Assembly: GCA_946404295.1 (NCBI GenBank)
Contig: CAMJDE010000117.1
Span: forward strand, 1 to 6,246
DNA from: an uncultured Clostridia bacterium
Lineage (GTDB): Bacteria > Bacillota > Clostridia > Oscillospirales > CAG-272
DNA length: 6,246 nt
Reading direction: 5' to 3'
Of the stretch, positions 1-6,246 are shown in pieces; the first letter of the stretch is position 1, and each line of letters opens with the position of its first letter. Position numbers and translations under genes: made by a program. The notes beneath the pieces were generated by a model. That model was not told the DNA's origin. It did no database searches and worked only from the letters and a program-made list of their open reading frames with translations.

Positions 1-582
1 ATCTTCGGGATCTATCCCGACGAGAAAAAGCGGTACTACGTGAAGGTCCCGGTCTTCTCGTCGAACAAGATCAAGGGTCTTGACGTCTACCTCTCCCCCG
101 AGATGAAATCGACCGGCGAGGCGATCGGCTACGACAAAAAACTCTCGCGCGCCCTCTACAAGGGACTGCAGGCGTCGGGTATGAAACTGCAGAACTACGG
201 GACGGTCGTGGTGACGCTCGCCGACGAGGACAAAGCCGAGGCGCTGCCCTTGGTGCGCCGCTTCTATCGGCTCGGGTTCAACATCGCGGCGACGGTCGGG
301 ACGGCGAAGTTCTTAAAAGAAAACGGCATCCGCACCCACCGCCTCGGCAAGATCTCCGAGGGGAGCAACGAGATCCCCGAACTGATCCGCGCCGGGTTCG
401 TCAGTTACGTCATCAACACGCGGAGCATCACGTCGGGCATCCACAACGAGGACGGCGCGACCATCCGCCGCTGTGCGACCGAGAACGGCGTGACCATCTT
501 CACCTCGCTCGACACGGTCCGGATCGTGGTCGACGTGCTGGAAGAGAGCACGATCCCGGTCTCGACGATCGACGCGGAGTAA
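1..582 (+). CDS. carB: Carbamoyl-phosphate synthase large subunit, C-terminal part (5' end outside window)
   Basis: This is the 3' end of carB. The enzyme makes carbamoyl phosphate from bicarbonate, ATP and glutamine-derived ammonia for arginine and pyrimidine synthesis in the cytosol. The reading frame is open from base 1, so the gene begins upstream; 193 residues are visible of a protein normally near 1,070. The EMKSTGE motif (bases 100-120) marks the end of the second ATP-grasp half. The rest is the MGS-like allosteric domain. By family comparison it keeps the effector-site pattern TxxT (visible residues 98 and 101), a lysine (117) and an Asn-Thr pair (139-140), which in the E. coli enzyme bind UMP/IMP. 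The GTG at position 40 is an internal valine, not a start. Translation ends at TAA 580-582, with a terminator directly after, so carB is the last gene of its own transcript. No frameshift is seen. Confidence 0.95.
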   Translation: MFGIYPDEKKRYYVKVPVFSSNKIKGLDVYLSPEMKSTGEAIGYDKKLSRALYKGLQASGMKLQNYGTVVVTLADEDKAEALPLVRRFYRLGFNIAATVGTAKFLKENGIRTHRLGKISEGSNEIPELIRAGFVSYVINTRSITSGIHNEDGATIRRCATENGVTIFTSLDTVRIVVDVLEESTIPVSTIDAE

Positions 583-584
583 AG

Positions 585-638
585 CGAAAAAACGATAAGA
601 GAACCGCCTCCCGGACAGGGGGGCGGTTCGTTTTTTCG
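585..638 (+). terminator. Intrinsic terminator after carB, possibly bidirectional
   Basis: A 12-bp stem pairs 601-612 with 618-629 (one G-T wobble at 609/621) around a 5-nt GGACA loop. Six T residues follow at 631-636, a textbook Rho-independent terminator for carB. An A-tract at 587-592 sits on the other side, and 585-594 is the exact reverse complement of 629-638. Read on the minus strand, the hairpin therefore also precedes a T-run, 8 nt after the stem, so it may also end the convergent operon, whose last stop codon is at 655-657. Activity in the minus direction is inferred and probably weaker. Confidence 0.9.
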
Positions 639-654
639 TTCCCATAAGGGGGGG

Positions 655-1392
655 TTACGGGGCAATTCGATAAAGATAGTACCGTTTTTCGTCCTTGCCG
701 AGCCGGACGACGACGCCGAGCGAGAAGAGCAGGAGCAAAAGGGCGGTCGCGTCGTCCCGGTGCATTTTGCCGAGCCGGACGACGTCCGCCGAGGTAAACA
801 CGTCGGGCAGGTCGGCGGGGAGAAACGCGAGGTAATCGCGGGGACAGGTCAAGCGCATCTCGGAGACGAGGGCAGTGGGGATCCGCTCGTATCGCATAGC
901 GCCGCGCTTGCGCCCGACCTTGCCCGACCGTACCTTGTAATCGTTGCAGTCGACGAGCGAGAGGATCACCGTCAGGTGCGGATCGGAAAGCAGGTCGCGG
1001 ATCGAGAGCAGTTCGGGGACTGCGTCGAGGTACTTCCCCGTTTTGGGGCTTTTCCGCTTCTCGGAAAACCCGCCGTCGCCCTCGATCCAGCGCACCGTGC
1101 GGACGCGCGGGATCGGGTGAACGACCGTCACGCGGTAGTCGGGGAGAAAGGCGGCGAGTTTCTTTTTCATCCGGTAGAGCCCGGCGGTCTGGATCTCGAC
1201 GATCTCGTTTTCGCGGCGGACGTCGGCGATATAGCGCCCGGTTCTGACCTCGTGAAAAGCGGGGTCGGGTTCGTAGTAGCGTTTGAAAACGGCGTGCAGC
1301 GTCTTCTCCCCCTCGGTGCCGATCCCCTCTTTTTCGTGAACCGTCGAGAGGACAGACGTGCAGGCGAGGGCGAAGCGGTCGGCGTCGTTCAC
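655..1392 (-). CDS. Uncharacterised protein, nuclease-like motif plus winged-helix-like C-terminus
   Basis: A 245-residue protein with no established function that I can name. Its start is taken as GTG 1392-1390, which overlaps the icd stop by four bases (GTGA). The frame stays open far upstream inside icd, so the start is not fixed by a stop codon, but residues upstream of it read as an icd shadow. No good Shine-Dalgarno is visible, so translation probably relies on coupling to icd. Residues 22-69 run from an EGEKTLH helix (E29) to a strand pair with D57 and the ExQT motif E66-I67-Q68-T69. This D...ExQ spacing resembles a PD-(D/E)xK nuclease core with Gln replacing Lys. An RKSPKTG motif (113-119) is basic. 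Residues 199-245 look like a winged helix (FTSADVVRLGKM, then a hydrophobic helix and a KRYYLYRI strand). From memory, similar proteins are common and unnamed in Clostridia. That this is a gene is well supported; the fold is inference. Confidence 0.85.
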   Translation of the reverse strand: MNDADRFALACTSVLSTVHEKEGIGTEGEKTLHAVFKRYYEPDPAFHEVRTGRYIADVRRENEIVEIQTAGLYRMKKKLAAFLPDYRVTVVHPIPRVRTVRWIEGDGGFSEKRKSPKTGKYLDAVPELLSIRDLLSDPHLTVILSLVDCNDYKVRSGKVGRKRGAMRYERIPTALVSEMRLTCPRDYLAFLPADLPDVFTSADVVRLGKMHRDDATALLLLLFSLGVVVRLGKDEKRYYLYRIAP

Positions 1393-2609
1393 GACGCGAG
1401 CCGTGCCGACAGGCGCGCGGCGATCTCGTCGAGGAAGGTCTCGGAATTGACGGCTTTGGCAGTCGTGCCGGGGGTGACGAGCGAAACGAGATCCTTCGTC
1501 ATAATACCGGCGTTCAGGACGTCCATACAGGCGGCTTCGAGCGCGTCGGCAAAGGAGATCAGATCGGGGAGGGCGTCGAGTTCGCCGCGCTTTCTCAGCG
1601 CTCCCGACCAGGCGTAGATGGTCGCCATCGGGTTGGTCGAGGTCTCCTCGCCCTTGAGATAGCGGTAGTAGTGGCGGGTGACGGTGCCGTGCGCCGCCTC
1701 GTACTCGAACTTGCCGTCGGGGGAAACCAGCACCGACGTCATCATCGCGAGCGAGCCGAAGGCGGTCGAAACCATATCGCTCATCACGTCGCCGTCGTAG
1801 TTCTTGCACGCCCAGATGAAGCCGCCCTCGCTCCGGATGACCCGGGCGACCGCGTCGTCGATCAGGGTGTAGAAGTAGGTGATCCCCGCGTCCTCGAATT
1901 GCTTTTTGTATTCGTTCTCGTAGAGTTCGGCGAAGATCAGTTTGAAGGTCTGGTCGTACTGTTTCGAGATGGTGTCCTTGGTCGAGAACCAGAGATCCTG
2001 CTTGGTATCGAGGGCGTAGCGGAAGCAGGAGTGCGCGAAGGAGCGGATCGAGTCGTCGCGGTTGTACTGCGCCTGCAATACCCCGCCGCACGCCCCGAAG
2101 TCGAAGACCGTCTCGCGGAAAGTTTCGCCGCCCTCGCCCGTAAAGACGAGTTCGGCTTTCCCCGCCCCCGGCACGCGGTACTCGGTCGCGCGGTAGACGT
2201 CGCCGTAGGCGTGGCGGGCGATGGTGATCGGCTTTTTCCAACTGCGGACGATCGGGCGGATGCTGTCGAGCAGGATCGGCGCGCGGAACACCGTGCCGTC
2301 GAGGACGGCGCGGATGGTGCCGTTCGGCGACTTCCACATCTCGGAGAGGTTGTATTCCTCGACGCGCTGTTTGTTCGGGGTGATGGTCGCGCACTTGACG
2401 GCGACGCCCAGTTCCTTCGCGCGGTTCGCGGCGTCGAGGGTGATCTTGTCCTTCGTCCTCTCGCGCTCGGGGAGCCCGAGGTCGAAATACTCGGTCTTGA
2501 GATCGACGAAGGGGAGGATCAGTTTTTCCTTGATCCATTTCCAGAGGATGCGCGTCATTTCGTCCCCGTCCATTTCGACGAGGGGGGTTTTCATTCGGAT
2601 CTGATTCAT
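1389..2609 (-). CDS. icd: Isocitrate dehydrogenase (NADP+), type II (eukaryote-like) homodimeric
   Basis: Oxidatively decarboxylates isocitrate to 2-oxoglutarate, giving NADPH and CO2, in the cytosol. The sequence matches type II IDH along its full length (406 aa, usual size about 400). It has PLVEMDGDEMTRI near the N-terminus, the KSPNGT substrate loop, RHAYGD with the substrate arginine, a Tyr 7 residues after that Arg, STKDT with the catalytic Lys, LIDD and NYDGDVMSD with the metal-binding aspartates, and EAAHGTVTRHY. The Arg-His after GTVT is the NADP 2'-phosphate signature, so NADP is predicted over NAD. ATG 2609-2607 is chosen: its A is the last base of the aconitase TGA (TGATG), and a GGAGAG sits 8 nt upstream. 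GTG 2612 is an alternative that adds one residue. It follows aconitase directly and takes its product. The stop overlaps the downstream gene's start. No missing catalytic residue was found. Confidence 0.96.
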   Translation of the reverse strand: MNQIRMKTPLVEMDGDEMTRILWKWIKEKLILPFVDLKTEYFDLGLPERERTKDKITLDAANRAKELGVAVKCATITPNKQRVEEYNLSEMWKSPNGTIRAVLDGTVFRAPILLDSIRPIVRSWKKPITIARHAYGDVYRATEYRVPGAGKAELVFTGEGGETFRETVFDFGACGGVLQAQYNRDDSIRSFAHSCFRYALDTKQDLWFSTKDTISKQYDQTFKLIFAELYENEYKKQFEDAGITYFYTLIDDAVARVIRSEGGFIWACKNYDGDVMSDMVSTAFGSLAMMTSVLVSPDGKFEYEAAHGTVTRHYYRYLKGEETSTNPMATIYAWSGALRKRGELDALPDLISFADALEAACMDVLNAGIMTKDLVSLVTPGTTAKAVNSETFLDEIAARLSARLAS

Positions 2610-4546
2610 CACTTTTTCTCTCCGTTGTTCCGGGTGTAGTCGAGCAGACCGCCGGCGAGCAGGATCGCTCTCTGGCGCTCGGTGAAGCGGCAGTCGAGGG
2701 TGATCTTCACGCCCTGGGTCTTATCAAAGAGGGTCGCTTCGCCGCTCTCCAGCGCCGCGAACAGACCCGAGAGCGAGAGTACGTCGCCCTGCTCGAGTTT
2801 GTCGTAGTCGGCGGGATCGCGGAAGGTGAGGGGCAGGATGCCGGCGTTGATCAGGTTCGCCGCGTGGATGCGGGCAAAGGACTTGGCGACGACGGCGCGC
2901 ACGCCGAGATAGAGCGGGACCAGCGCCGCGTGTTCGCGCGAACTTCCCTGGCCGTAGTTAACGCCGCCGACGATCACGGTCGAGCCGACCGCCTTCGCCC
3001 TCTCCGAGAAGGTCTCGTCGCAGACGGCGAAACAGAACTTCGAGAGATAGGGGATGTTCGAGCGGTACGGCAGGATCTTCGCTCCCGCGGGCATAATGTG
3101 GTCGGTCGTGATATTGTCGCCGACCTTCAGGGTCAGGGTCGCGTCGACGGTATCCGAAAGCGGACGGGTGTCCGGAAAGGGTTTGATGTTGGGTCCGCGC
3201 CGGACGGTCAGATCTTTCGCCGTTTCGGGGTCGGCGGGGAGCAGAACGGCGCTGTCGTCGATCTTATACTTCTTCGGCAGTTCGATCGGTTCGCAGTCCC
3301 CGAGCGCGGCGGGATCGGTGATATATCCGGTCAGGGCAGAGGCGACGGCGACCTCGGGCGAGACGAGGTAGACCCCCGCGTCGCGCGTCCCCGAGCGCCC
3401 CTCGAAGTTGCGGTTGAAGGTGCGGAGCGAAACCCCCGCGGAGTTCGGGGAGAAGCCCATACCGATACAGGGTCCGCAGGCGCATTCAAGCAGACGCGCG
3501 CCCGAGGCGAGGATATCCGAGAGCGCCCCGCAGTCGGAGAGCATCGAAAGCACCTGTTTCGACCCCGGAGAAACCGACATACTCACGCTGTCGTCGATCT
3601 TCTTCCCTTTCAGCATCGAGGCGACCCGGAGCAGGTCGGCGAGACTGGAGTTGGTGCAGGAACCCACGCAGACCTGATCGACCTTGACGTCTTTCAGTTC
3701 CGAAACGCGCTTGACGTTGTCGGGGCTGTGCGGGCAGGCGACGAGCGGCTCGAGCGAAGAAAGGTCGATCTCGATGACCCGGTCGTACACGGCGTCGGGG
3801 TCGGACGAGAGCGGCGTATAGTCCTCTTCACGCCCCTCGGCGGCAAGGAACGCGCGGGTCACTTCGTCCGAGGGGAAGATCGAGGTGGTCGCGCCGAGTT
3901 CGGTCCCCATATTGGTGATCGTGGCACGTTGCGGCACCGAAAGGGTCGAAACCCCCTCTCCTCCCCACTCGATGATCGAACCCACCCCGCCTTTGACCGA
4001 CAGGATGCGCAGGATCTCGAGCGACACGTCCTTCGCCGATACCCACGGGCGGAGTTTGCCCGAGAGTTTGACGAGAATCATTTTCGGCATCGTGATATAG
4101 TAGGCGCCGCCGCCCATCGCGACCGCGACGTCAAGACCGCCCGCGCCCATCGCGAGCATCCCGATCCCGCCGCCCGTCGGCGTGTGGCTGTCCGAGCCGA
4201 TCAGCGTTTTTCCCGGTTTGCCGAAGCGTTCGAGATGAACCTGATGGCAGATGCCGTTGCCGGGGCGCGAGAAGCGGAGCCCGTACTTTTTGGCGACCGA
4301 CTGGATGTAGAGGTGGTCGTCGGCGTTCTCAAAGCCCGACTGCAGGGTGTTGTGGTCGATATAGGCGACCGAAAGCTCGGTCTTCACGCGCGGGATGCCG
4401 ATCGCCTCGAACTCGAGGTACGCCATCGTTCCCGTCGCGTCCTGCGTCAGCGTCTGGTCGATTTTCAGCCCGATCTCCGAGCCGGGGGTCATCTCTCCCG
4501 AAAGCAGGTGCGCCTTGATGATCTTTTGTGCGATCGTAAGTCCCAT
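2609..4546 (-). CDS. acn: Aconitate hydratase (short, ~640-aa bacterial type)
   Basis: Interconverts citrate and isocitrate through cis-aconitate with a [4Fe-4S] cluster. It is 645 aa, the size of the short bacterial aconitase group rather than the roughly 900-aa AcnA. The catalytic core comes first: the DQTLTQDATGT segment (30-40), AYIDHNT (61-67), GSDSHTPTGGGIG (117-129), VGSCTNS with C297 and ACGPC with C357 and C360, the three expected cluster ligands. The swivelling domain follows, with GDNITTDHIMPAG (476-488) and YGQGSSREHA (531-540), whose Ser and Arg are the expected catalytic/substrate residues. The ATG at 4546 is separated from the GntR stop by one base, and an AAGGAG within the GntR end lies 13 nt upstream, rather far. 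It stands between the regulator and icd and links citrate synthase to IDH. Isopropylmalate or homoaconitate isomerase is unlikely, because core and swivel domains are fused and the neighbours are citrate-path genes. Confidence 0.95.
   Translation of the reverse strand: MGLTIAQKIIKAHLLSGEMTPGSEIGLKIDQTLTQDATGTMAYLEFEAIGIPRVKTELSVAYIDHNTLQSGFENADDHLYIQSVAKKYGLRFSRPGNGICHQVHLERFGKPGKTLIGSDSHTPTGGGIGMLAMGAGGLDVAVAMGGGAYYITMPKMILVKLSGKLRPWVSAKDVSLEILRILSVKGGVGSIIEWGGEGVSTLSVPQRATITNMGTELGATTSIFPSDEVTRAFLAAEGREEDYTPLSSDPDAVYDRVIEIDLSSLEPLVACPHSPDNVKRVSELKDVKVDQVCVGSCTNSSLADLLRVASMLKGKKIDDSVSMSVSPGSKQVLSMLSDCGALSDILASGARLLECACGPCIGMGFSPNSAGVSLRTFNRNFEGRSGTRDAGVYLVSPEVAVASALTGYITDPAALGDCEPIELPKKYKIDDSAVLLPADPETAKDLTVRRGPNIKPFPDTRPLSDTVDATLTLKVGDNITTDHIMPAGAKILPYRSNIPYLSKFCFAVCDETFSERAKAVGSTVIVGGVNYGQGSSREHAALVPLYLGVRAVVAKSFARIHAANLINAGILPLTFRDPADYDKLEQGDVLSLSGLFAALESGEATLFDKTQGVKITLDCRFTERQRAILLAGGLLDYTRNNGEKK
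2618..2623 (-). promoter_or_regulatory. Ribosome binding site of icd
   Basis: GGAGAG on the minus strand lies inside the last codons of the aconitase gene. It is 8 nt before ATG 2609 and 5 nt before the in-frame GTG 2612. The spacing favours the ATG and so decides the icd start. Confidence 0.7.
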
Positions 4547-4547
4547 T

Positions 4548-5192
4548 TTACTCGTTCGTCTCCTTCAGGATGTGTTCCATGGCGTTCCGGATGTGTTCGA
4601 CCGTGCGGGCGTCCGCGGCGTCGGCGTCGTGCGCGGCGATCGCCTCGTAGATCAGGCGGTGTTCCTGCGCCGACGAGGAGGCGCGGCTGTGGTTGGAGAC
4701 CGACGCGAGCCGGTACTTCATCACCTTCTTGTGCAGGGGGAGCAAGGCGTCCGAGAGCGCGGTGTTCCCGCTGAACCGGTAGAGCAGAAGGTGGAAGCGG
4801 CTGTCCTGCCCTCTGACGTGTTCGGGGTCGTTTTTCGGGACGTAGAACTCCTGCAGTTCGACCGCCTCGCGCAGTTCGGCGAGTTCCTCGGGGGTGATGC
4901 GTTTCGCCGCCTCGGCGGACGCGAGCCCCTCGATCCGGAGCCGGATCTCGAAGATGTCGCGCAGATCCTTTTTCGTGACGCCGAGGATCATAATCCCCTT
5001 GGTCGTCGTTTCGATGATGTGTTCCTGTTCGAGCCGATGGATCGCCTCGCGGATGGGCGTCCGGCTGACGCCGAGTGCGGAGACGAGGTTCATTTCGGTC
5101 AGAACCGTTCCGCGCGGGAACTTGCCCGACAGGATCTCGTTTTCAAGCCGGTCGAACACCTGTTCGGCAAGCGATATCGTTCTGTGTTCCAT
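4548..5192 (-). CDS. GntR-family transcriptional regulator, FadR/FCD subfamily
   Basis: A 214-residue DNA-binding regulator. The N-terminal winged helix spans about residues 8-72 and shows the classic GntR pattern: LAEQVFDRLENEILSG, then LTEMNLVSALGVSRTPIREA, then the LEQEHII wing region. Residues 75-212 form the helical FCD ligand domain. Its expected metal ligands are present as D130 and H134 (DxxxH), H178 (in EHRLI) and H200 (in VEHI). FCD domains of this type usually bind a metal-chelated carboxylate. The start ATG 5192 has a strong AAGGAGG 10 nt upstream. The gene sits inside the operon, 21 nt after the Re-citrate synthase gene and 1 nt before acn. It therefore probably controls its own transcript in response to citrate, isocitrate, 2-oxoglutarate or a related acid; the ligand is inferred. 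No operator can be seen here, since the operon promoter is beyond the right edge. Confidence 0.93.
   Translation of the reverse strand: MEHRTISLAEQVFDRLENEILSGKFPRGTVLTEMNLVSALGVSRTPIREAIHRLEQEHIIETTTKGIMILGVTKKDLRDIFEIRLRIEGLASAEAAKRITPEELAELREAVELQEFYVPKNDPEHVRGQDSRFHLLLYRFSGNTALSDALLPLHKKVMKYRLASVSNHSRASSSAQEHRLIYEAIAAHDADAADARTVEHIRNAMEHILKETNE
4560..4565 (-). promoter_or_regulatory. Possible ribosome binding site of acn, with long spacing
   Basis: AAGGAG on the minus strand lies in the last codons of the GntR gene, 13 nt before the acn ATG. This is longer than the usual 5-10 nt, so acn translation may depend partly on ribosomes ending the GntR gene one base away. Confidence 0.45.
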
Positions 5193-5202
5193 TCTTTTCT
5201 TT

Positions 5203-5209
5203 CCTCCTT
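5203..5209 (-). promoter_or_regulatory. Strong ribosome binding site of the GntR gene
   Basis: AAGGAGG on the minus strand in the 21-nt gap after the Re-citrate synthase stop, 10 nt before ATG 5192. It is the best Shine-Dalgarno in the window and fixes the GntR start. Confidence 0.85.
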
Positions 5210-5213
5210 CGGA

Positions 5214-6246
5214 TCAGAGTCGGCGCATTTTGCCGCCCGAGAGCTGCTCGATCTTCTCTTCGAGTTCGGCGGTCGAGAGCGAGGTCTGCCGTCCGTCCTC
5301 GTATTCCTTGTCGATCCACTCCTTGAGAGCGGTGACGAGCGGATCGTGCTTGGCGATCGCGTTTTCGCCCGTGAGGTTGTAGTTGCCGTTGATCCAGTAG
5401 GCGATGCCGGCAAGCCCCGACGCCTTCCCGATCATGACCGACGCCGGACGGTTCAGGATCTTCGCCGTGTCGAACACGTTGTAGATCTCGTCGTCCTTTA
5501 AGAGTCCGTCGGCGTGGATGCCGGCGCGGGTGACGTTGAAGTTCCGCCCGACGAAGGGGGTCATCGGCGGGATCTTGTAGCCGATCTCGCGGGTGAAATA
5601 CTCGGCAATCTCTGTGATGACGGTGGGATCCATGCCGTCGAGCGAGCCGCGCAGCGACGCGTACTCGAAGACCATTTCCTCAAGCGGGATGTTCCCCGTC
5701 CGCTCGCCGATCCCGAGCAGCGAGCAGTTGACGCCGCAGGCACCGTAGAGCCACGCCGTCGCGGCGTTGGCGACCGCCTTGCCGAAATCGTTGTGTCCGT
5801 GCCACTCGAGCATCTCGGAGGGGACGTCGGAATAGTGCTGCAGACCGTAGATGATGCCGGGGACGCTGCGCGGGATCGCGACCTCGGGATACGGCACGCC
5901 GTAGCCCATCGTATCGCAGGCGCGGATGCGCACCGGGATCCCGGCGTCCTGCGACATCTTCATCAGTTCGTTGACGAACGGGACGACGAAGCCGTAGAAG
6001 TCGGCGCGGGTGATGTCCTCGAGGTGGCAGCGCGGCATAACGCCGGCTTCAAACGCGTCGGCGACGGTTTTCAGGTAGTATTCCATACATTGTTTGCGCG
6101 TCATCTGCATCTTCTTGAAGATGTGATAGTCGCTGCACGAGACGAGGATGCCCGTCTCGCGGACGCCGAGGTCGCGCACGAGTTTGAAGTCCTCGCGGCT
6201 GGCGCGGATCCAGGTCGTGATCTCGGGGAACTTCAGCCCCAGGTCC
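5214..6246 (-). CDS. Re-type citrate synthase, HMGL/isopropylmalate-synthase family (5' end outside window)
   Basis: Condenses acetyl-CoA with oxaloacetate to citrate, adding to the Re face. It is unrelated to ordinary (Si) citrate synthase and belongs with isopropylmalate and homocitrate synthases. 343 residues are visible; the start lies upstream, and GTG 6179-6177 is an internal valine. The TIM-barrel signatures are SDYHIF, RCHLEDITRAD, RACDTMGYG, the metal-binding HGHND (5787-5801) and GERTGN (5691-5708). The motifs MTPFVGRNFNVTRAGIHADG and the KILNRP and GLAGIAYWIN segments follow. This matches my recollection of the Clostridium kluyveri Re-citrate synthase closely, and that protein is about 450 aa, so roughly 100 residues are missing here. 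Only a short tail follows, with no leucine-sensing LeuA dimer domain. Gene order with aconitase and IDH supports citrate over homocitrate or isopropylmalate as product. Homocitrate synthase remains the main alternative. TGA stop at 5216-5214. Confidence 0.87.
   Translation of the reverse strand, partial: DLGLKFPEITTWIRASREDFKLVRDLGVRETGILVSCSDYHIFKKMQMTRKQCMEYYLKTVADAFEAGVMPRCHLEDITRADFYGFVVPFVNELMKMSQDAGIPVRIRACDTMGYGVPYPEVAIPRSVPGIIYGLQHYSDVPSEMLEWHGHNDFGKAVANAATAWLYGACGVNCSLLGIGERTGNIPLEEMVFEYASLRGSLDGMDPTVITEIAEYFTREIGYKIPPMTPFVGRNFNVTRAGIHADGLLKDDEIYNVFDTAKILNRPASVMIGKASGLAGIAYWINGNYNLTGENAIAKHDPLVTALKEWIDKEYEDGRQTSLSTAELEEKIEQLSGGKMRRL

Noticed and set aside
1..1392. Functional link between carB and the 2-oxoglutarate operon (glutamate to arginine)
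   Set aside because: The genes are convergent and separated by a terminator, so they cannot share a transcript. Closeness alone does not support a link.
1393..2538. In-frame upstream extension of the last minus-strand gene through icd, giving a 627-aa product
   Set aside because: Residues upstream of the GTG at 1392 are an Arg/Pro-rich shadow of icd. Protein-like composition begins only at the GTG overlapping the icd stop, so the long version is not a fusion protein.
2864..4774. A 636-codon open frame on the + strand, antisense to aconitase and the GntR gene
   Set aside because: The translation is low-complexity, rich in Arg, Gly, Asp and Val and has no recognisable domain. It mirrors a GC-rich gene whose complement rarely gives stop codons; the minus-strand frames encode clear conserved enzymes.
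5193..5213. The 21-nt gap before the GntR gene as a promoter or operator site
   Set aside because: It contains only the Shine-Dalgarno and an A-rich spacer. It is too short for -35/-10 elements and shows no inverted repeat.
4395..5501. Long + strand open frame across the ends of acn, the GntR gene and part of the synthase
   Set aside because: It spans three well-supported minus-strand genes and their junctions, has no conserved motifs, and is explained by base composition.

Overview
The window comes from a GC-rich bacterial chromosome. I infer an anaerobic member of the Clostridia (Firmicutes). The grounds are a Re-type citrate synthase, a short (about 645 aa) aconitase, a type II isocitrate dehydrogenase, and a small uncharacterised protein of a kind I associate with Clostridia. 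The strong G/C preference at third codon positions suggests a high-GC lineage, but I cannot name a family from sequence alone.

Layout: the + strand holds the 3' end of carB (1-582), followed by a strong intrinsic terminator (about 585-638). Everything after that lies on the minus strand and reads right to left as one tightly packed five-gene unit. The order is Re-citrate synthase (5214-6246, 5' end outside the window), a GntR/FCD regulator (4548-5192), aconitase (2609-4546), NADP-type isocitrate dehydrogenase (1389-2609) and an uncharacterised nuclease-like/winged-helix protein (655-1392). The junctions are a 21-nt gap, a 1-nt gap, a 1-nt TGATG overlap and a 4-nt GTGA overlap, which argues for one transcript with coupled translation. 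The unit converges on carB, and the terminator hairpin between them has an A-tract on one side and a T-tract on the other, so it may serve both directions.

Function: the three enzymes make a complete path from oxaloacetate plus acetyl-CoA through citrate and isocitrate to 2-oxoglutarate and NADPH. In anaerobes this oxidative half of the TCA cycle chiefly supplies 2-oxoglutarate for glutamate synthesis. The embedded FCD regulator has the metal-ligand residues typical of a domain that binds carboxylic acids, so it probably senses a metabolite of this path. The last gene is the least explained part of the window: it has a possible PD-(D/E)xK-like D...ExQ motif and a C-terminal winged-helix-like segment, and it is coupled to icd by a stop/start overlap.

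There are no RNA genes, CRISPR arrays, insertion sequences or long repeats that I can see, and no gene-free stretch longer than about 75 bases. The operon promoter and its probable operator must lie beyond position 6246.
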